The notes below the pieces were generated by a model. The model ran no database searches. It had not been told where the DNA came from and saw only the letters and a program-made list of their open reading frames with translations. Positions 39,801-51,820 of a stretch of 64,000 nucleotides of DNA are shown here, in pieces. Source of the DNA: Gymnorhina tibicen (taxonomy: Eukaryota > Chordata > Aves > Passeriformes > Artamidae); contig VXAZ01002491.1 in the NCBI GenBank assembly GCA_013399875.1, positions 372,001 through 436,000 on the forward strand. The letters run 5' to 3'. Both the position numbers and the translations under genes were made by a program. Numbering within the stretch: position 1 is the first letter of the stretch; every line of letters starts with the position of its first letter.

Positions 39801-40352
39801 CTCACATTTCTAAAAGTGGCTGACCTGCTTTCATTACAAATCATGTAAATTTTATTTGTGGTTTACTTCCAGAACGCTGATAAAACTGTTGGCTAGATGC
39901 ATGGCTGCTATTGATCTGAGGGACTTCATTAGAAAAAGCATCATTTGATGGCTGACAACTGGTCTTTCTGTTATCTTTTCAGGTATTATAAAACATTCCT
40001 CTACAGTACATGAACTAGAGAGAAAAACATCATTGGGATATCTAGGGCATGGCTTTAGCTTTACTTATGTCTGGAGGTTCAGACCTCTGTGTGAGATCAA
40101 AAGTCCCATTGTGAAAATATTTTCTCATCCAGATTTCATGGTGGAGATGATTTCAGTTATGTCCAATAGGGAGCTCATGTCTACAGTTTGCTCTACTCCT
40201 AAGAAATGGAGGAAGAAAATGGGGGAAATCTGCTTTAAAGCAGCCCTTGAAAAAATTCTTTGGGCTGCCAGGATGAGGACCTACATTCCAGATGAATGAG
40301 GACATCTGATCCTGATGATGACTTCTAAGAGCAGATCAGTCTCTATTTGGGT

Positions 40353-40401
40353 TTTCAACAGTGTTTGAACCCAGCAGGTCCTGCTGGGAGCCCTGTTGAA
40401 A
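40353..40401. repeat. Two-part inverted repeat (hairpin)
   Basis: An outer 9-base stem, TTTCAACAG (40353-40361) with CTGTTGAAA (40393-40401), encloses an inner perfect 9-base inverted repeat, CCCAGCAGG (40370-40378) with CCTGCTGGG (40380-40388). Eight and four unpaired bases lie between the two stems. Confidence 0.85.
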
Positions 40402-41751
40402 GTTTCAGAGCTCAGCCATTAAAATTTTAATCCGTATTGGATCCAAACCTTTTATAAGCTTAGATACAATAAAATAAGACCAAAACAATAGAGAAGTGAG
40501 ATTTTAATTATTAAAAAATAAGAGTTTTCATATTTCCATGTCCAGATGTGTTGTTGATTTCTCCCAAAAAACCCAGCCCAGATATGCATAGCTTTTCTGA
40601 GACATGTTTTTATGGTAAATTTCCCAACAGCTACATATTGTCTCTCTCTTCTCACTGCCTTTCTCTTCACAGGGGACAAAAAACTAGATCTCTGCTCTTC
40701 TCAGAATTTCTCAGTTCTGAAACTTTCAGAAATGTGGTATCTTTGATAAACTGTAGGCAGGCATACTAAAAGAAAGTTGGTACCATTTCATAAGCCTCAC
40801 TTCTTTAATAAAATCCAAGAATTAAGAATAAAGCAAAACTGGAAAATATTTGAGAATGAAGACACTGTGAGTATTATCTAAAAAAAAATTGTCCTCATTG
40901 CTCTGCTTAGCTTTCTCTCCCCATATTTCATGCTAATAAAAAGAAGGTTCTTTGGGGCAAGAACATATCTGCCTTGGTGCTTTACCAAGCTCAGTGGGAA
41001 GGAAAATCTGACAACTGAGTACTTTTTATAATAATTAATTACTTGCATCATCCACTGCTGAAGATTGTATGTCCCAGTGCACTAGCCCTCAGCAATATGT
41101 ATGAAAATCTTGGAGGTCGGAGCCCACAGCTAAAGAATTGAAATTCTCAGGAGATACATTTTCAGTTAAAGCTTTTTATGTTAATACTTCAAATACTTCA
41201 ACAATAATTTGCTGAGGCATGCAGGGTATCTCATTTACAAAGAAAAGAGAGAGAAATAATTAATGCACCCATTTTGATCTTCTAGTTTCCCCAAATTTAT
41301 TTTCTTTGTTTTTTCTAGAAAATTTAACTGGCAAACAAATCAACAATAAGTCAGCAGCTGCTGTGAAGTTTCCTTAGTTACAAGAACAATCATGTAAAGC
41401 AAAATAATTCCACTCTGCACTGTTATGCAGGCCAGTACAAACAATTCAGCCAACTAATAGCAAGCTTTTCTTTCCCTAAATAGTCTTTGGCGTGTTTCAG
41501 TGCATCTCCATGAAAGAATAATTATTGCCAATAATTGGTAAATATTTGTAGTGCAGCAATGTCTCTCTAACCCAGATGAGACTCTAAGCCCTTTATGAGA
41601 GTCCATGTACACACAAATTGCAAAGATGGTCCCAGCTCGAAAGGCTTTCAAATTAAATCAGTAAAACAGACAAACACCAGGAGAAAAGCAGTATTATTTT
41701 GTCCTGTTTTGCACATGGGTTACTAAAGCCTGTGAAATCCATAGAAATGTG

Positions 41752-42076
41752 TAGAATCATAGAATGACTTAGGTTGGAAGGGACCTTAAAGATCATCTAG
41801 TTCCAACCCCCTTGCAATGGGCAGGGACAGCTTCCAGGTTGCTTAAAGCCCTATCCAGCCTGGCCTTGAGCATTTCCAGGGATGGGGCATCCATAGTTTC
41901 TCTGGGCAACTTGCTCCTGTGTCTTATCACCCTCTGAGAAAGGAATTTCTTCCTGATATTTAATCTAAACGTACTCTCTTTCGGTTTAAACCATTGCCCC
42001 TTACCCTGTCACTACATGCCCTTGTACAAGGTCCTTCTCCAGCTTTCCTGTAGGTTCCTTTTGGTTCTGGAAGGCT
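41752..42076 (-). mobile_element. CR1 LINE 3' fragment, minus orientation
   Basis: This is a clear antisense CR1 3' end. It starts with the terminal repeats (AGAATCATAGAATGAC), followed by AGGTTGGAAGGGACCTTAAA, GATCATCTAGTTCCAACCCC, CCAGCCTGGCCTTGAGCATT, TCTGGGCAACTTGCTCCTGT and CTTGTACAAGGTCCTTCTCC. It is one of the least diverged CR1 copies in the window and is 5' truncated near 42076. Confidence 0.95.
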
Positions 42077-44260
42077 AAATTAACTACCAATGGTAAAGTG
42101 CACAGGCAGTTATCTGTGTTTTTACATGAAGACCCTGCTAAAAGAGGAGAAAACTCAACCATGTCACATGGAGTGCACTGCCATGGACGTGAGCACATCC
42201 TTTCTTAGCAAGTTTGGAAATTTACAATTTCTTTGTGGAGCTATAGAAAGCAGTTTGATGTCGACCACAGACTTCACCATGATGTAGCTTGAGGTGTTTA
42301 GAGGACTTTATAAAGAACACAGGAGTCTCCTTACCTTCCCAGACCCACTTTAGACCACAGAGGAGACTATTAGGCTGTGCATGCTGAAACTAAGTGCATT
42401 TTCACCCAGAAGAGAGGAAGAAAAGCCTTACTAACTTTTTATATTTCCACAGCATTTCAGTTTTATTTTAAAGCCAGGACTGAAATCAGTAATGCCAAGG
42501 ACATAAATGCCAAGGCTCTTCCTGGTGCGTGCTGCCAAACTTCATCTGCAAGGAGATGGGCACGAAATGCTCCAGGGCACACAACTGCACTGAGACTTAG
42601 AGACACACTTGGGGCTAAATTCTGAGAAAGCAGATAGACATTTGAAGTGTTCTCTAACCTCAACCAAATCTTAAGAGAGTATCAGTAAACAAGCTGAATA
42701 TGAAGGTAGGCATGGAAAATCACTGAGTATCTGCCCTTCCTGCACTTTTCAAAAATCTAACATAGCACGGTGTCCCTTTCTTTAAGAGAAATGTCTGGTT
42801 GCTTGCTGTGGAGGGCATAGTCTGACTACCAATACTGCATTGCTTATAAAGCAAACAGCATGCTGAAATCTTGGGACTTTGTATTACATTTTATCTGTTT
42901 TTTTAGTAGAAAATATATAATGACATCTACTTGTGAAGAAATGCAAAAATATCATATTTTACTTTAAGTATTTACTTTTAGATTACTAATGAAAGTATAC
43001 TTTGGAGTTTTGCTGATTCATTTACATACTTCTAAAATCATACATGCATTTGCAATAAAAAATTGAATAAATGTTAAAAAATCTGGAATACACAGTAGGC
43101 TTTTTCTCTAGCAATGAAACAACCTATTAATGGCATGGCCATAGACATCAGCTAGGTCCGTGTGACCTAAGAACAGACTGGCTCCATTTGAAATTGAGGC
43201 CAAGGGAGAGAAGAACTGTGAACTCCCAATTCCTGCTTCCACTATGCAGCAATGGGAATTCACAGCTCTCAGTACAGCACAGCAAGTAGTTTCTGGCCAT
43301 GTGTGGGAGATGCAAATTGCTCAAGAGACTTCCTCAGCTACTTTCCCCTTCCCTTTTTCATACCAAGTTTGCATCCCTTCAGAACTAGAAGAACTAAATA
43401 TTCATATAATAAGCATTCAAATGTGACAGAGAGCAAATCATTAATAGCAGCAGAGGCACACAGCTGGGAGAAGAATACACCTTGCTCCTTTAGTCAAACC
43501 TTTCAGACCTATCAATGGAGGGCTCCTGTGTCAAGTGTTGGGGGAACCAATTACTGCCAGACCTTGACAGTTACCTTGAAACATGAGCTATTCTTGCATG
43601 ACTAAACTGCCTTCTCCTGTTCTATGTTTGAATGATTCAGGTTTTCCATTGGTTCACCTAAGACATGATTTTAACTCTAGTCCCCATTTATTTTCCTTGG
43701 GTTGAGGGTGCAGACACAGTGATGAGCCATTTGCTGTACCAATACTAGCAAGTGCCAAGTGTGCATCAAAGAGCATGTCCGTGGAGGTTTTCCAGTGCTT
43801 TTAGCTTACAGATCTCCTATTACTCCAACTCTGGACCTTAACTAGGCAGTATTTGTCAGCTAGTTTGTGACACAAACAAATAGGGCCTGTGATGAAACCA
43901 ATGCAAGATTTAAATTCAGCCCTCCAGAGACATGTGCTTACCCCAGTAACACTATACCCACCATTCCTTGTCATGGACCCCTTTCAAATCTCTGTATTTT
44001 AACCTGATTCATGTTTCTTTCCTTTATGTATCTTCTTTTATTCTATTATAGTGGTCTATGGGATGCAGTCTGAGTTCCAAGCAAGTACAGCTCAGCTTGG
44101 AAAGGCTATCAAATAATTGGCTTCATTGTGATAGACTGAACTGTTTAGGGAAAATGACTCAAAGCACTCCCGTATTTGTGGAGAGCCAGGGTGCTTTGTT
44201 GAAATGGAGGAGGTGAGCTTCTGATCTGATAAAGCAGAGGGTTGATAATGGTCTGTGAGT
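42077..44260. other. Intergenic sequence, no gene seen
   Basis: No supported gene or repeat. The overlapping plus frames at 43244-43426 and 43252-43605 have no recognisable motif. Confidence 0.55.
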
Positions 44261-44261
44261 G

Positions 44262-44770
44262 AGATAGGAGGCAAATCCTGTGGTGCCTCTTCTCACACTG
44301 ATTTGCCCTCCCTTGCACAAACCACTGGGTTGTGGGGCTCCCCCTCCTCTCCCCAGGGAAGAACAAGGATTTTGGGGTGTGGCCTGAGGTGGTTCATCTC
44401 TGCTGATGGACCACAATGGGCCATAATGAGCTGGTGTGATGGGCAGCTGTGTTGCATTAGAAGATACCTAGGACATGATGCACAACATTACATCATCCAT
44501 CGTGAAGCTCCCTGCTCTGGGTGAGGTAGGTGGGCGTTCCCACCTGAACCTGAGTGAATATAAACTCAGGGGATGTTGTGTTCCTTGGATTTTCCCAGGG
44601 ATTTTTCCCCACCAGTTCTTCAGTCTTCCCCCATCACCTGGCAGATCTAGTCTGTGACCACCACTTTGACCAAGACTGCACAGCAACCAAGACTTGTCGT
44701 GGTCATTACCACACACGTGGCTGTGGATTGTTGTCTACATGCACACAAGACATGGTAAGTCATCCCTCCT
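44262..44770 (+). mobile_element. Possible LTR-like or promoter-bearing repeat fragment
   Basis: This segment is more GC rich than its surroundings. It contains a consensus TATAAA box (44559-44564) and, 190 bases further, a strong splice-donor match, CATG|GTAAGT (GT at 44755-44756). A TATA box followed by a short leader and a donor is typical of retroviral LTR/leader or Pol II promoter modules. I could not define element ends, a polyadenylation signal or a target-site duplication, and there is no coding evidence. It could equally be unique sequence with chance motifs. Confidence 0.3.
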
Positions 44771-47700
44771 GAGTGGCTGTACCAAAAAGTCTTTCTACAG
44801 TTGTGCGTAGATTAAAAAAATTACCTGCTGCTCTAAGAAGAATATATTTTTGAATTTGTATAATTTTGTCTTATCCTAATTGCAACTTTGCAAAATGTTA
44901 TAGGCTACAACCAATATCCCTGCTCTAACAGACCTCTGAATTCTTGGATGTTTCAATTAATTGCTTCTGTCCCATCCAGCTAATCTCCATTACCTACTAG
45001 TTCTTCTTAGAAATTAAATGAAAATGTATTTCCTAGCAATTGTAACAGTAAGATGATACATATGAGACGCAATTTAGCTTTCACAAAGATTTGAGCACAG
45101 GACAGAAAGCTTTGCGACTCTTTTGATTGTCTTGCTCCTCCAGGATAAAGAATGATAACCACAAGCAAAAGCTGTGACTTTAAAGGTGTAAAACGGGGTT
45201 TGAACTCACAAAAACACAAGAAGAAAGTTGGATTAAAATAGGTACACTTTCCTCAAAATTTCTATGTGCCATTCACAGTGATACATTTCACAGAAACCCT
45301 TTTGCAACTTAGCAATCCCAGCGGGAGCTTCTTTCACACATGGACAAGAAGTGCCCGTTGGCAGCTTGGTGGCTGACCAATACCTCTAGTTCATTAAGAG
45401 GTGACAGCTAAAACAGCTTCAACATTGCAACCACTATTGCCTTACTGCTATTACCACTATTACTTATCAAGTAATGGTCCTTTGCTGATCTGTCCAATTT
45501 CTTCCTCCCCCCTCCAACTTTGAAATTGTTTGGACACAAGAAAATTTTTGCTCCAGGGTGAATTTAGGCACCAGTCTGTCCTGAAGCACAGGCAGAGGGA
45601 TTCATGCAGTCCTTTCTGCTGCTGAAAAAAACCAGACCATCTCTTTTTTTTCTGCTGTTATTTGTTAAATGTTTTTCAATGCTCTTCAGTACAAAACCCC
45701 AGGAGAAGTGATAAAACTCCACTGACTGATTCTTTTTATATATGCTAGAAACTTGTGCCCCTAGCCAGAAAGCTGTTTGCAGGAGAAACATTTTATTAAA
45801 ACTTGCAAAGACAGTCCAAAATGAAATAAAACCCCTTGAGTAAACCTATGCTGGAGAGTCTTCTAGAAACAAGTCATCCCATCAAATCCAAGAAGGAGCT
45901 TGGCAGAGTGCTTGTCTTTCATGACAGCTGTTGTTGCATCTGGCTGGCTCAGGTCATCAAAGTGTTGCTCCCTCTTGAAGATGGATGGTGGTCAGCAATA
46001 TTCAGTGTGTAAGACCCAGCAAATGTAAACGTGCTTGCAATCAATTTTAATTACACTGGTGATTACATCAAATATGCAAATTACTCCAAGAAATCAGGTG
46101 TGCTTCCAAAACCATAACTGCATCCATTCCAGCAAATTAAATGTTCGTGGGACTTTTCCTTGGCCCTCGAGCAGCCTACAGCCACTCTACCACAGCCTTG
46201 GCCTCCACAATGACAGGGTATCAGACCAGCAGCCTGCTAAAAGTCACCCCCAGCCCACATTAAATCTAGACCTGGCTAAGACAGTGCAAGTCAGCCCTGG
46301 CCAAAATGGTAATGACTGTGCCCAGCAGGATGGGTGATTACAGGTGCTGGAACCTGTGGCCTGACACTGATTTAATATTTTCAGTGTAGACAGCAAGCCT
46401 CAGGAACCAGAAGGGCACCAAGAAGTTTCTTCTCACTTCCCAAGTGCGGTATTGGTGGGTCATGACCTGGTAGCATTCTCCATCAGTCAGACATCTACGG
46501 AACTGTATTATAGCTGACACGGCTGCTTCTGCATTTCTGTTCCTTTTCTAGAACAAACCCTACTATTTTAAGATGGCTATGTACTCTCAATCTCATCCAA
46601 TCTAATCACGTCCAGTGATAGTCCAATGCCATCCAGTTTAATTCAACTCTTTCTGAGCTATTGGAGGTATAAAAGAGCAAAGTTTGGATTCTCTGCCCTC
46701 TCTCCCTGAGATGTATGTTCTGAACCCTAGGGATGGATGTAGAAATGAATCCATGATGGAATAACTTAGAGCTTCCTACCACATAAAAACTTGCATCAGT
46801 TTAAACTACATAAATTACAGGAGTTTATACTTCCTTGAAGACTCTTGAAATCAGTAGGCTAAATTGAGAAGGACTTTGGCAAATGGAGCCCAACGAGCCT
46901 GTCTAAGGAGTCTAAACATGAGTTTTAAAACATGGGTCTTAAAATCAGTCAGGATTTCACTTTTCATCATTTGACAAGCAGAGAAGGTGGATAAAGCAAG
47001 AAGGAGAGTGTAAGATATGTCAAGCACTGTTGCACTAGATTTCCACTCTGATCCATGGGAACAGACAGGTACCCTCAGATTTACAACACTTTGTATAGCA
47101 AGGCTTCTGTACCCAATGCATTTATTTTGTTTTTTATTTTCAGAGAGGTATGATGCGGTTAAACATGATTTTGCAAGACACGAGACACAACAAGTAACTG
47201 TGTATTGAGAGTGTTTTTTCAGGGAGGGGATGTATAAAAAGAGGTGCCTCCCCACAAGAAGCTGTTTGCCTGTGCTGCACTGAACAAGTCAAATCCTGAT
47301 GAGCTATCCTGAAAAAAACATTGTTCCGGGGTAGAGGGAGGACCAGGAAGCAGTGACTGCCCTAGGACCATGTGGAAAGTGTTGCCACACTGTGCTTTGC
47401 ACAGTGCATTTGACGCATTCACAACACTGTTCTCCACAAGACAACATCAGCCCTCTTGCAATTATTAACCTTTTCAGCCCAGGGTCAGTGAGGCTGCAGG
47501 GCAGGTTTGCCATCCATCGGCGCTGATGGCGCTCCTTGCCTGGTTCTGCTGCACTCTCCACTCCCACCCAAGTTATGCTCAGGGCAGTTGCCACCATCCC
47601 TCACCTTCACAGCTTGCAGCAGAGGGCCCAGATGCAGGAGGTGAGGGAGATGTGACAAATGCACAGCAGGCTCACTTTACTTGGATCAGCTTCAGACAGC

Positions 47701-48555
47701 AGCACACATGAGCACACAAGATAAGCAGTGTGGGCCACAGCACTGAGATCACATTGGCAGCTCTAATTCAGATAGACTGCCTATCACCCACACAGACAGC
47801 ACCATTTGAGGGTAATGCCAATGCTTGTCCATTTGAAAGAAATATGAAATTGCCCTAGTTTCAACTGAATTCTTTTAGGACAGGTGATTCTACTTCTCAG
47901 CAGGCGGGGGCTGCCTGATTTGTTACTCATTTAGGTGACATTTATATTCCCATAATGCTCAGAAAGCCTGACCAGAACCAAGACTGAAATTGTGCAAGCA
48001 AAGGCTGGGAGGATGCCAGCTTAGTTAATGGTTACTCCTGCCCTTCAAAACTTTTATTAATCTTTTTTTTTTTTTTTTACTAGAAGGCAGCAGTTCTGTT
48101 CTTAGCAACATCCCTATTCTACGCATGGTTCATCACCATGCCACCTGGAATTAATATTTACCTTATTCTTAGCCTCAGTTAAGATGAGCAAGTGTCTTCT
48201 GGCCAAGTGACCGGAGAGGACCCCAAACATGAAACATTCACTTTTGTTGCTCAACTTTTCCCTGAAACATAGGACATAAAGCCAAGGGGGCTCTGTGAAA
48301 TCCACAAGCTAGAAAAGGGAGGTGAATGTCCCCATGCTGGTCTCTGTCCACTACAGAAAACCAGCACTTCTGTTGTCCTGATGCTCAGGATGGCACAAAG
48401 GAAGGCAGAGGCAGACAGCTGGAGATTTCTGAGCAAGTTAGAGCTATATTAGCTCTCCTAATTTCATTTTCACGTTTTCAAAATGTTTCAAGTCAATTGA
48501 TGGCTCTACATTGGAGTCACTGTCAGAGACTGAAATGGTTAATGGCTTAATCGTT
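44771..48555. other. Intergenic sequence, no gene seen
   Basis: There are no supported genes. It includes a T16 homopolymer (48063-48078). The minus frame at 46851-47255 (134 codons) has no family motif. Confidence 0.55.
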
Positions 48556-48818
48556 GTTAAGATCACCAAAAGTCTTTTGTCCACTGTAGCAAACTGCAAA
48601 GAAACAGCTGCTCATCTACTGAAGCCCACCCCTTCCTGAATATGCCCCCTAATTTGGATGGCAAAAGAACTTTGAGATAAGATAAGGTGGCACTATTGTC
48701 CAAATATTCCAGGCCAAAGGAAAGGAATGTATCCACAAGTGAAAGAGGCTGAACTGCTAATATTTGACCACCTGCAGTACCCACCCAGGTGCTGTAAGGG
48801 ACTGGTGCTAATGGACCA

Positions 48819-48894
48819 GTTTTGTGGTCTCTTTCCCTCCACCACTCGATGGATGGGAGTTTTGTGGTCTCTTTCCCTCCACCACTCGATGGAT
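48819..48894 (+). repeat. 40-base-period tandem duplication
   Basis: A 36-base unit beginning AGTTTTGTGGTCTC and ending CACTCGATGGAT occurs at 48819-48854 and again at 48859-48894, separated by GGG plus one base. The two units look identical. Confidence 0.95.
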
Positions 48895-48995
48895 ACAGTC
48901 TGCAACCACTGAGACCAGAAGAGGAGCAACAGGGTGTCATCAGAATCTACAGAGTGGTGATACCTTTTTTCTACTTAAAATGTTTCTTTGTCATT

Positions 48996-49037
48996 CTTTC
49001 TCTCCCCTCCCCCCCTTTTCTCTCTCTCTCCCCCTCA
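48996..49037 (+). repeat. CT-rich low-complexity tract
   Basis: About 42 bases of C and T only, including CTCTCTCTC and a C run, lie just before the AATAAA signal. Confidence 0.9.
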
Positions 49038-49220
49038 TTTACTGTTAAATAAAATATGTACTATTGACTTGGGCATATGGTGTCATTTGCTCCTTAATTC
49101 AGACTCTAATAATTTTAATAATTGGATCATAATGGCCACTCCTGTAAGTCACAAGACATTTCCGCAGGAGGACACCCGAAAGGCTGAGTAGCACCAGAAA
49201 GTACATGGCCTGTTGCTTGT

Positions 49221-49700
49221 ATGAAGAGAGCAAATGCTCATATGAGAGAAATATTTTCCAAATTTAGAGAAGGGAGGGCTTGGAAGAAGGACCAAGTGGA
49301 TCACAGCAGTAACATTAATGTGGATGTCACTGTGGGAATCTTCTGTATATCTTCTAGCCAGGACAATGATGCCAACAAATTATTCTTTGAGGAACCAAGG
49401 GATACTTCCAAGTCAACTGCACTTGTCCTAATGGGGGACTTCAGCTTGGAAGAAATTAACTGGAAGCATCACACAGCTAGTACAGCGCAGGCCAGAAGAT
49501 TCCTAAAGTACCTGGATGACAGCTTTATGGAACAGGTCCTAAGGGACCCAGATCAGAAAGATGTCCTCCTTTATCTGCTTGTCAACAGAGCGGATCTCAT
49601 GAGTGAAGAGGAGATAGGTGGCCGTTCTGGCCACAGTGACCACAAAGTGATCGAGTTTAAAATCCCTGCTGACAGGAGGAAAAGTGCCAGCAAAACCTAA
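49221..49700 (+). pseudogene. CR1 ORF2 endonuclease remnant
   Basis: This open frame covers the 3' part of the apurinic-like endonuclease domain of CR1 ORF2. The phosphodiesterase-family block around MGDFS (Asn is usual where Ser is found here) and the terminal GHSDHK motif with the catalytic Asp-His pair are visible. The first ~20 codons have no CR1 similarity and are probably chance. It ends in a stop shortly after the RRKSASKT segment, after which the ORF is broken. Confidence 0.85.
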
Positions 49701-50124
49701 ACTCTGGACATGAGGAGAGTGTAATTCAGACTGCTCGGGGAATTAGTAAGTAAGATCCCCTAGGAAAATGTTTTTGCAGGTGCTGGGGTCCCTAAGTGCT
49801 GGTCACTTTTTAAACATCACCTCCTAAGGACACAGGAGGGCAATTCCCAAATGTCAGAAGTCAAGCAGGCAAGGCAGTAGGCTGGCTTGGCTGAAAAGAA
49901 TTCTTTCCTTGGAAATAAGGCAAAAAGGAAGGTGTATGCCCAGTGGAAGCAAAATCAGGTTTCATAGGCAGAATACAGAGATACGGCTTGCCACTGTAGG
50001 GAGAAAATTCTTATGGCCAAAACTCAACAGGAGTTGAAGCTGGCTGGAAACACGGGGGACAATAATTTTTTCATATATATTAATGGCAGTAGGCAGTGTA
50101 TAAATAACATCATCCCACTACAGG

Positions 50125-50514
50125 ATGAGGGTGGGCACCTCACAAACAGGGACAGGGACAAGGTCAGAGGTGTTTAACACATTCTTTATGTCCATCTTCA
50201 ACATGGCTGATAGACCAAGGGGATCCCAGTGCCCTGAGCTGGAGGACCATGACTGCGAGAACATTCAAGTCCCAGTGGACCCTGAAAATGTGCAGGATCT
50301 GCTGCTTCAGCTGGATCCCTACAAATCTATGCAGCCTGATGGGATTCATCCAAGAGTCCTCAAAGAGCTAGCTGATGTTATTGCAAAACCTCTGTCTATG
50401 ATTTTTGAGCAGTCTTGGGAATCTGGATATGTCCCAGCTGACTGGAAGCTGGCAAATGTCCTGATTTTCAAGAAGAAACTACAGGCCTGTCAGTCTCATT
50501 TCAGTGCCTGGTAA
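50125..50514 (+). pseudogene. CR1 ORF2 reverse transcriptase remnant, fingers region
   Basis: This frame carries the CR1 reverse-transcriptase segment with LLQLDPYKSM, PDGIHPRVLKELADVIAKPL and SWESGYVPADWKLANV. The frame shifts near 50480, where the FKKG-NYRPVSL stretch of intact copies is collapsed. The next piece continues in a different frame from about 50504. Confidence 0.9.
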
Positions 50515-50725
50515 AGTTATGGAGAAGATTATTATGGGAGATATTGAAAAACACCTGAAAGACAAAGCCGTCATCGGTCACAGCCAGCATGGCTTCATGG
50601 GAGGAAAGTCCTGCTTATCAAACCTGATTTCCTTTTATGACAAGCTAACCCATCTAATTAATCAAGGGAAGTCAGCTGATGTAATCTTCTTGGATTTCAG
50701 TAAAGCTTTTGATAGTGTCTCATAG
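50504..50725 (+). pseudogene. CR1 ORF2 reverse transcriptase remnant, palm motif A
   Basis: Contains GKVMEKIIMGDIEKHLKD, the HGF..GKSC block and the palm motif-A segment FLDFSKAFDSVS with its catalytic Asp retained. A stop follows directly (TAG after GTCTCA), so the frame is dead. Confidence 0.9.
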
Positions 50726-50895
50726 TATCTTTCTGGACAAAATGCCCAGAATTCATCATGGGATGAGTGAGAAACTGGCTCATGGGTCAGGCACAAAGGG
50801 TGAATGGGGTGACATCAGACTGGCAACCCGTCACTAACGGGGTTCTGCAGGGCTCCATCTTAGGCCCAGTGCTCTTCTAGAACTTCATAAATTAC

Positions 50896-51722
50896 TTGGA
50901 CACAGGACTCGAAGAGATACTAAGCAAGTTTGTAGACAATACAAAACTGGGAGGAGCTATTGACTCCTTTGAAGACAGAAAGGCCCTGCAAAGAGACCTC
51001 GACAAATCAGAGGACTGGGCAATCACCAACCATATGAAGTTTGAAAAAGGGAGAGTGACAAATTCAGCACCTCAGTAACTCTGGATATACAGACAGACTG
51101 GGGAATGAGATGCTGGAGAGCAGTGCTGTGGAAAGGGACCTGGGGGTCCTGGTTGGTGGCAAGCTGAACATGAGTCAGCAGTGCCCTGGCAGCCAGAAGG
51201 GCCAACCCTGTACTGGGGGGCATCAGGCCCAGCATCGCCAGCCAGGCAAGGGAGGAGATTGTCCCGCTTTGCTCTGCACTGGGGCGGCCTCACCTCGAGT
51301 GCTGGGGGCAGTTCTGGGTGCCACAATATAAGAAAGACATTAAACTATTGGAGAGTGTCCAAAGGAGGGCCATGAGGATAATGAAGGGCCTTGAGGGGAA
51401 GCCATATGAGGAGTCGCTGAGGTCACTTGGTCTGTTCAGCCTGGAGCAGAGGAGACTGCGGGAAGCTCATTACAGCTACAGCTTCCTCATGAGGGGGAGA
51501 GGAGGGGCAGGCACTGATCTCTTCCTTGTGGTGTCCAATGACAGGACCCAAGGGAATGGCCTGAAGTTGTGTCAGGGGAGGTTTAGGTTGGATTTTAGAA
51601 AAAGGATCTTCACCCAGAGGGTGGTTGGGCACTGGCACAGGCTCCCCAGGGAAGTGGTCACAGCACCAAGCCTGACAGAGTTCAGGAAGCGTTTGGACAC
51701 TGCTCTGAGACACACGGTGTAA
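50896..51722 (+). pseudogene. CR1 ORF2 reverse transcriptase C-terminal remnant
   Basis: A mosaic of frames (50896-51078, 51110-51331, 51318-51722) covers the palm motif C, where FADD has become FVDN, then the thumb and C-terminal region (PQYKKDIKLLESVQRRAMRI, SLGLFSLEQRRLREAH, DRTQGNGLKLCQGRFRLDFR). It ends with LPREVVTAPSLTEFRKRLD just before the natural CR1 stop. At least two frameshifts separate the pieces. Confidence 0.9.
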
Positions 51723-51820
51723 CTCTTGGGGATGGTGCTGTGCAGGGCCAGGAGTTGGACTTTATGATCCTTGTGGGTTCCCTCCCAACTCAGCTCATTC
51801 TGTGCTTCTGTGATTCTATG

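Larger units (their letters stand above)
33096..41745. other. Intergenic sequence, no gene seen
   Basis: This long AT-rich stretch has no supported coding sequence. It contains a purine-rich stretch at about 34440-34720 whose complement gives long Phe, Leu and Ser frames (34417-34788 and 34469-35038), which I read as composition artefacts. A short TATC repeat and a hairpin are listed separately. Confidence 0.55.
48560..49135 (+). mobile_element. Candidate LTR-like remnant with AATAAA
   Basis: A 40-base tandem pair (48819-48894), then a pyrimidine-rich tract (48996-49037) and an AATAAA signal (49048-49053) followed by about 80 bases of AT-rich sequence, together resemble the U3-R-U5 arrangement of an LTR. 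It lies immediately upstream of the large CR1. No terminal inverted TG...CA ends or target-site duplication could be fixed, so the class and limits are uncertain. Confidence 0.35.
49225..51820 (+). mobile_element. Large 5'-truncated CR1 LINE with decayed ORF2
   Basis: This is a 2.6-kb CR1 non-LTR retrotransposon copy in plus orientation. The 3' end is intact, finishing with TTCTGTG, TTCTGTG and ATTCTATG repeats at 51820. The 5' end starts within the endonuclease region, so ORF1 and the promoter are missing. Pieces of ORF2 can be followed in order through several frame changes: endonuclease with ALVLMGDFS and GHSDHKVIEFK (49221-49700), reverse transcriptase with DPYKSMQPDGIHPRVLKELA (50125-50514), HSQHGFMGGKSCLSNLISFYD and VIFLDFSKAFDSVS (50504-50725), then the palm and C-terminal parts (50896-51722). 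The catalytic FADD motif reads FVDN (50929-50940), so it cannot be active. Stops and frameshifts interrupt every segment. Confidence 0.95.

Noticed and set aside
46565..46645. Loose repetition of ATCCAATCT-like units
   Set aside because: The units are too irregular to call a tandem repeat.
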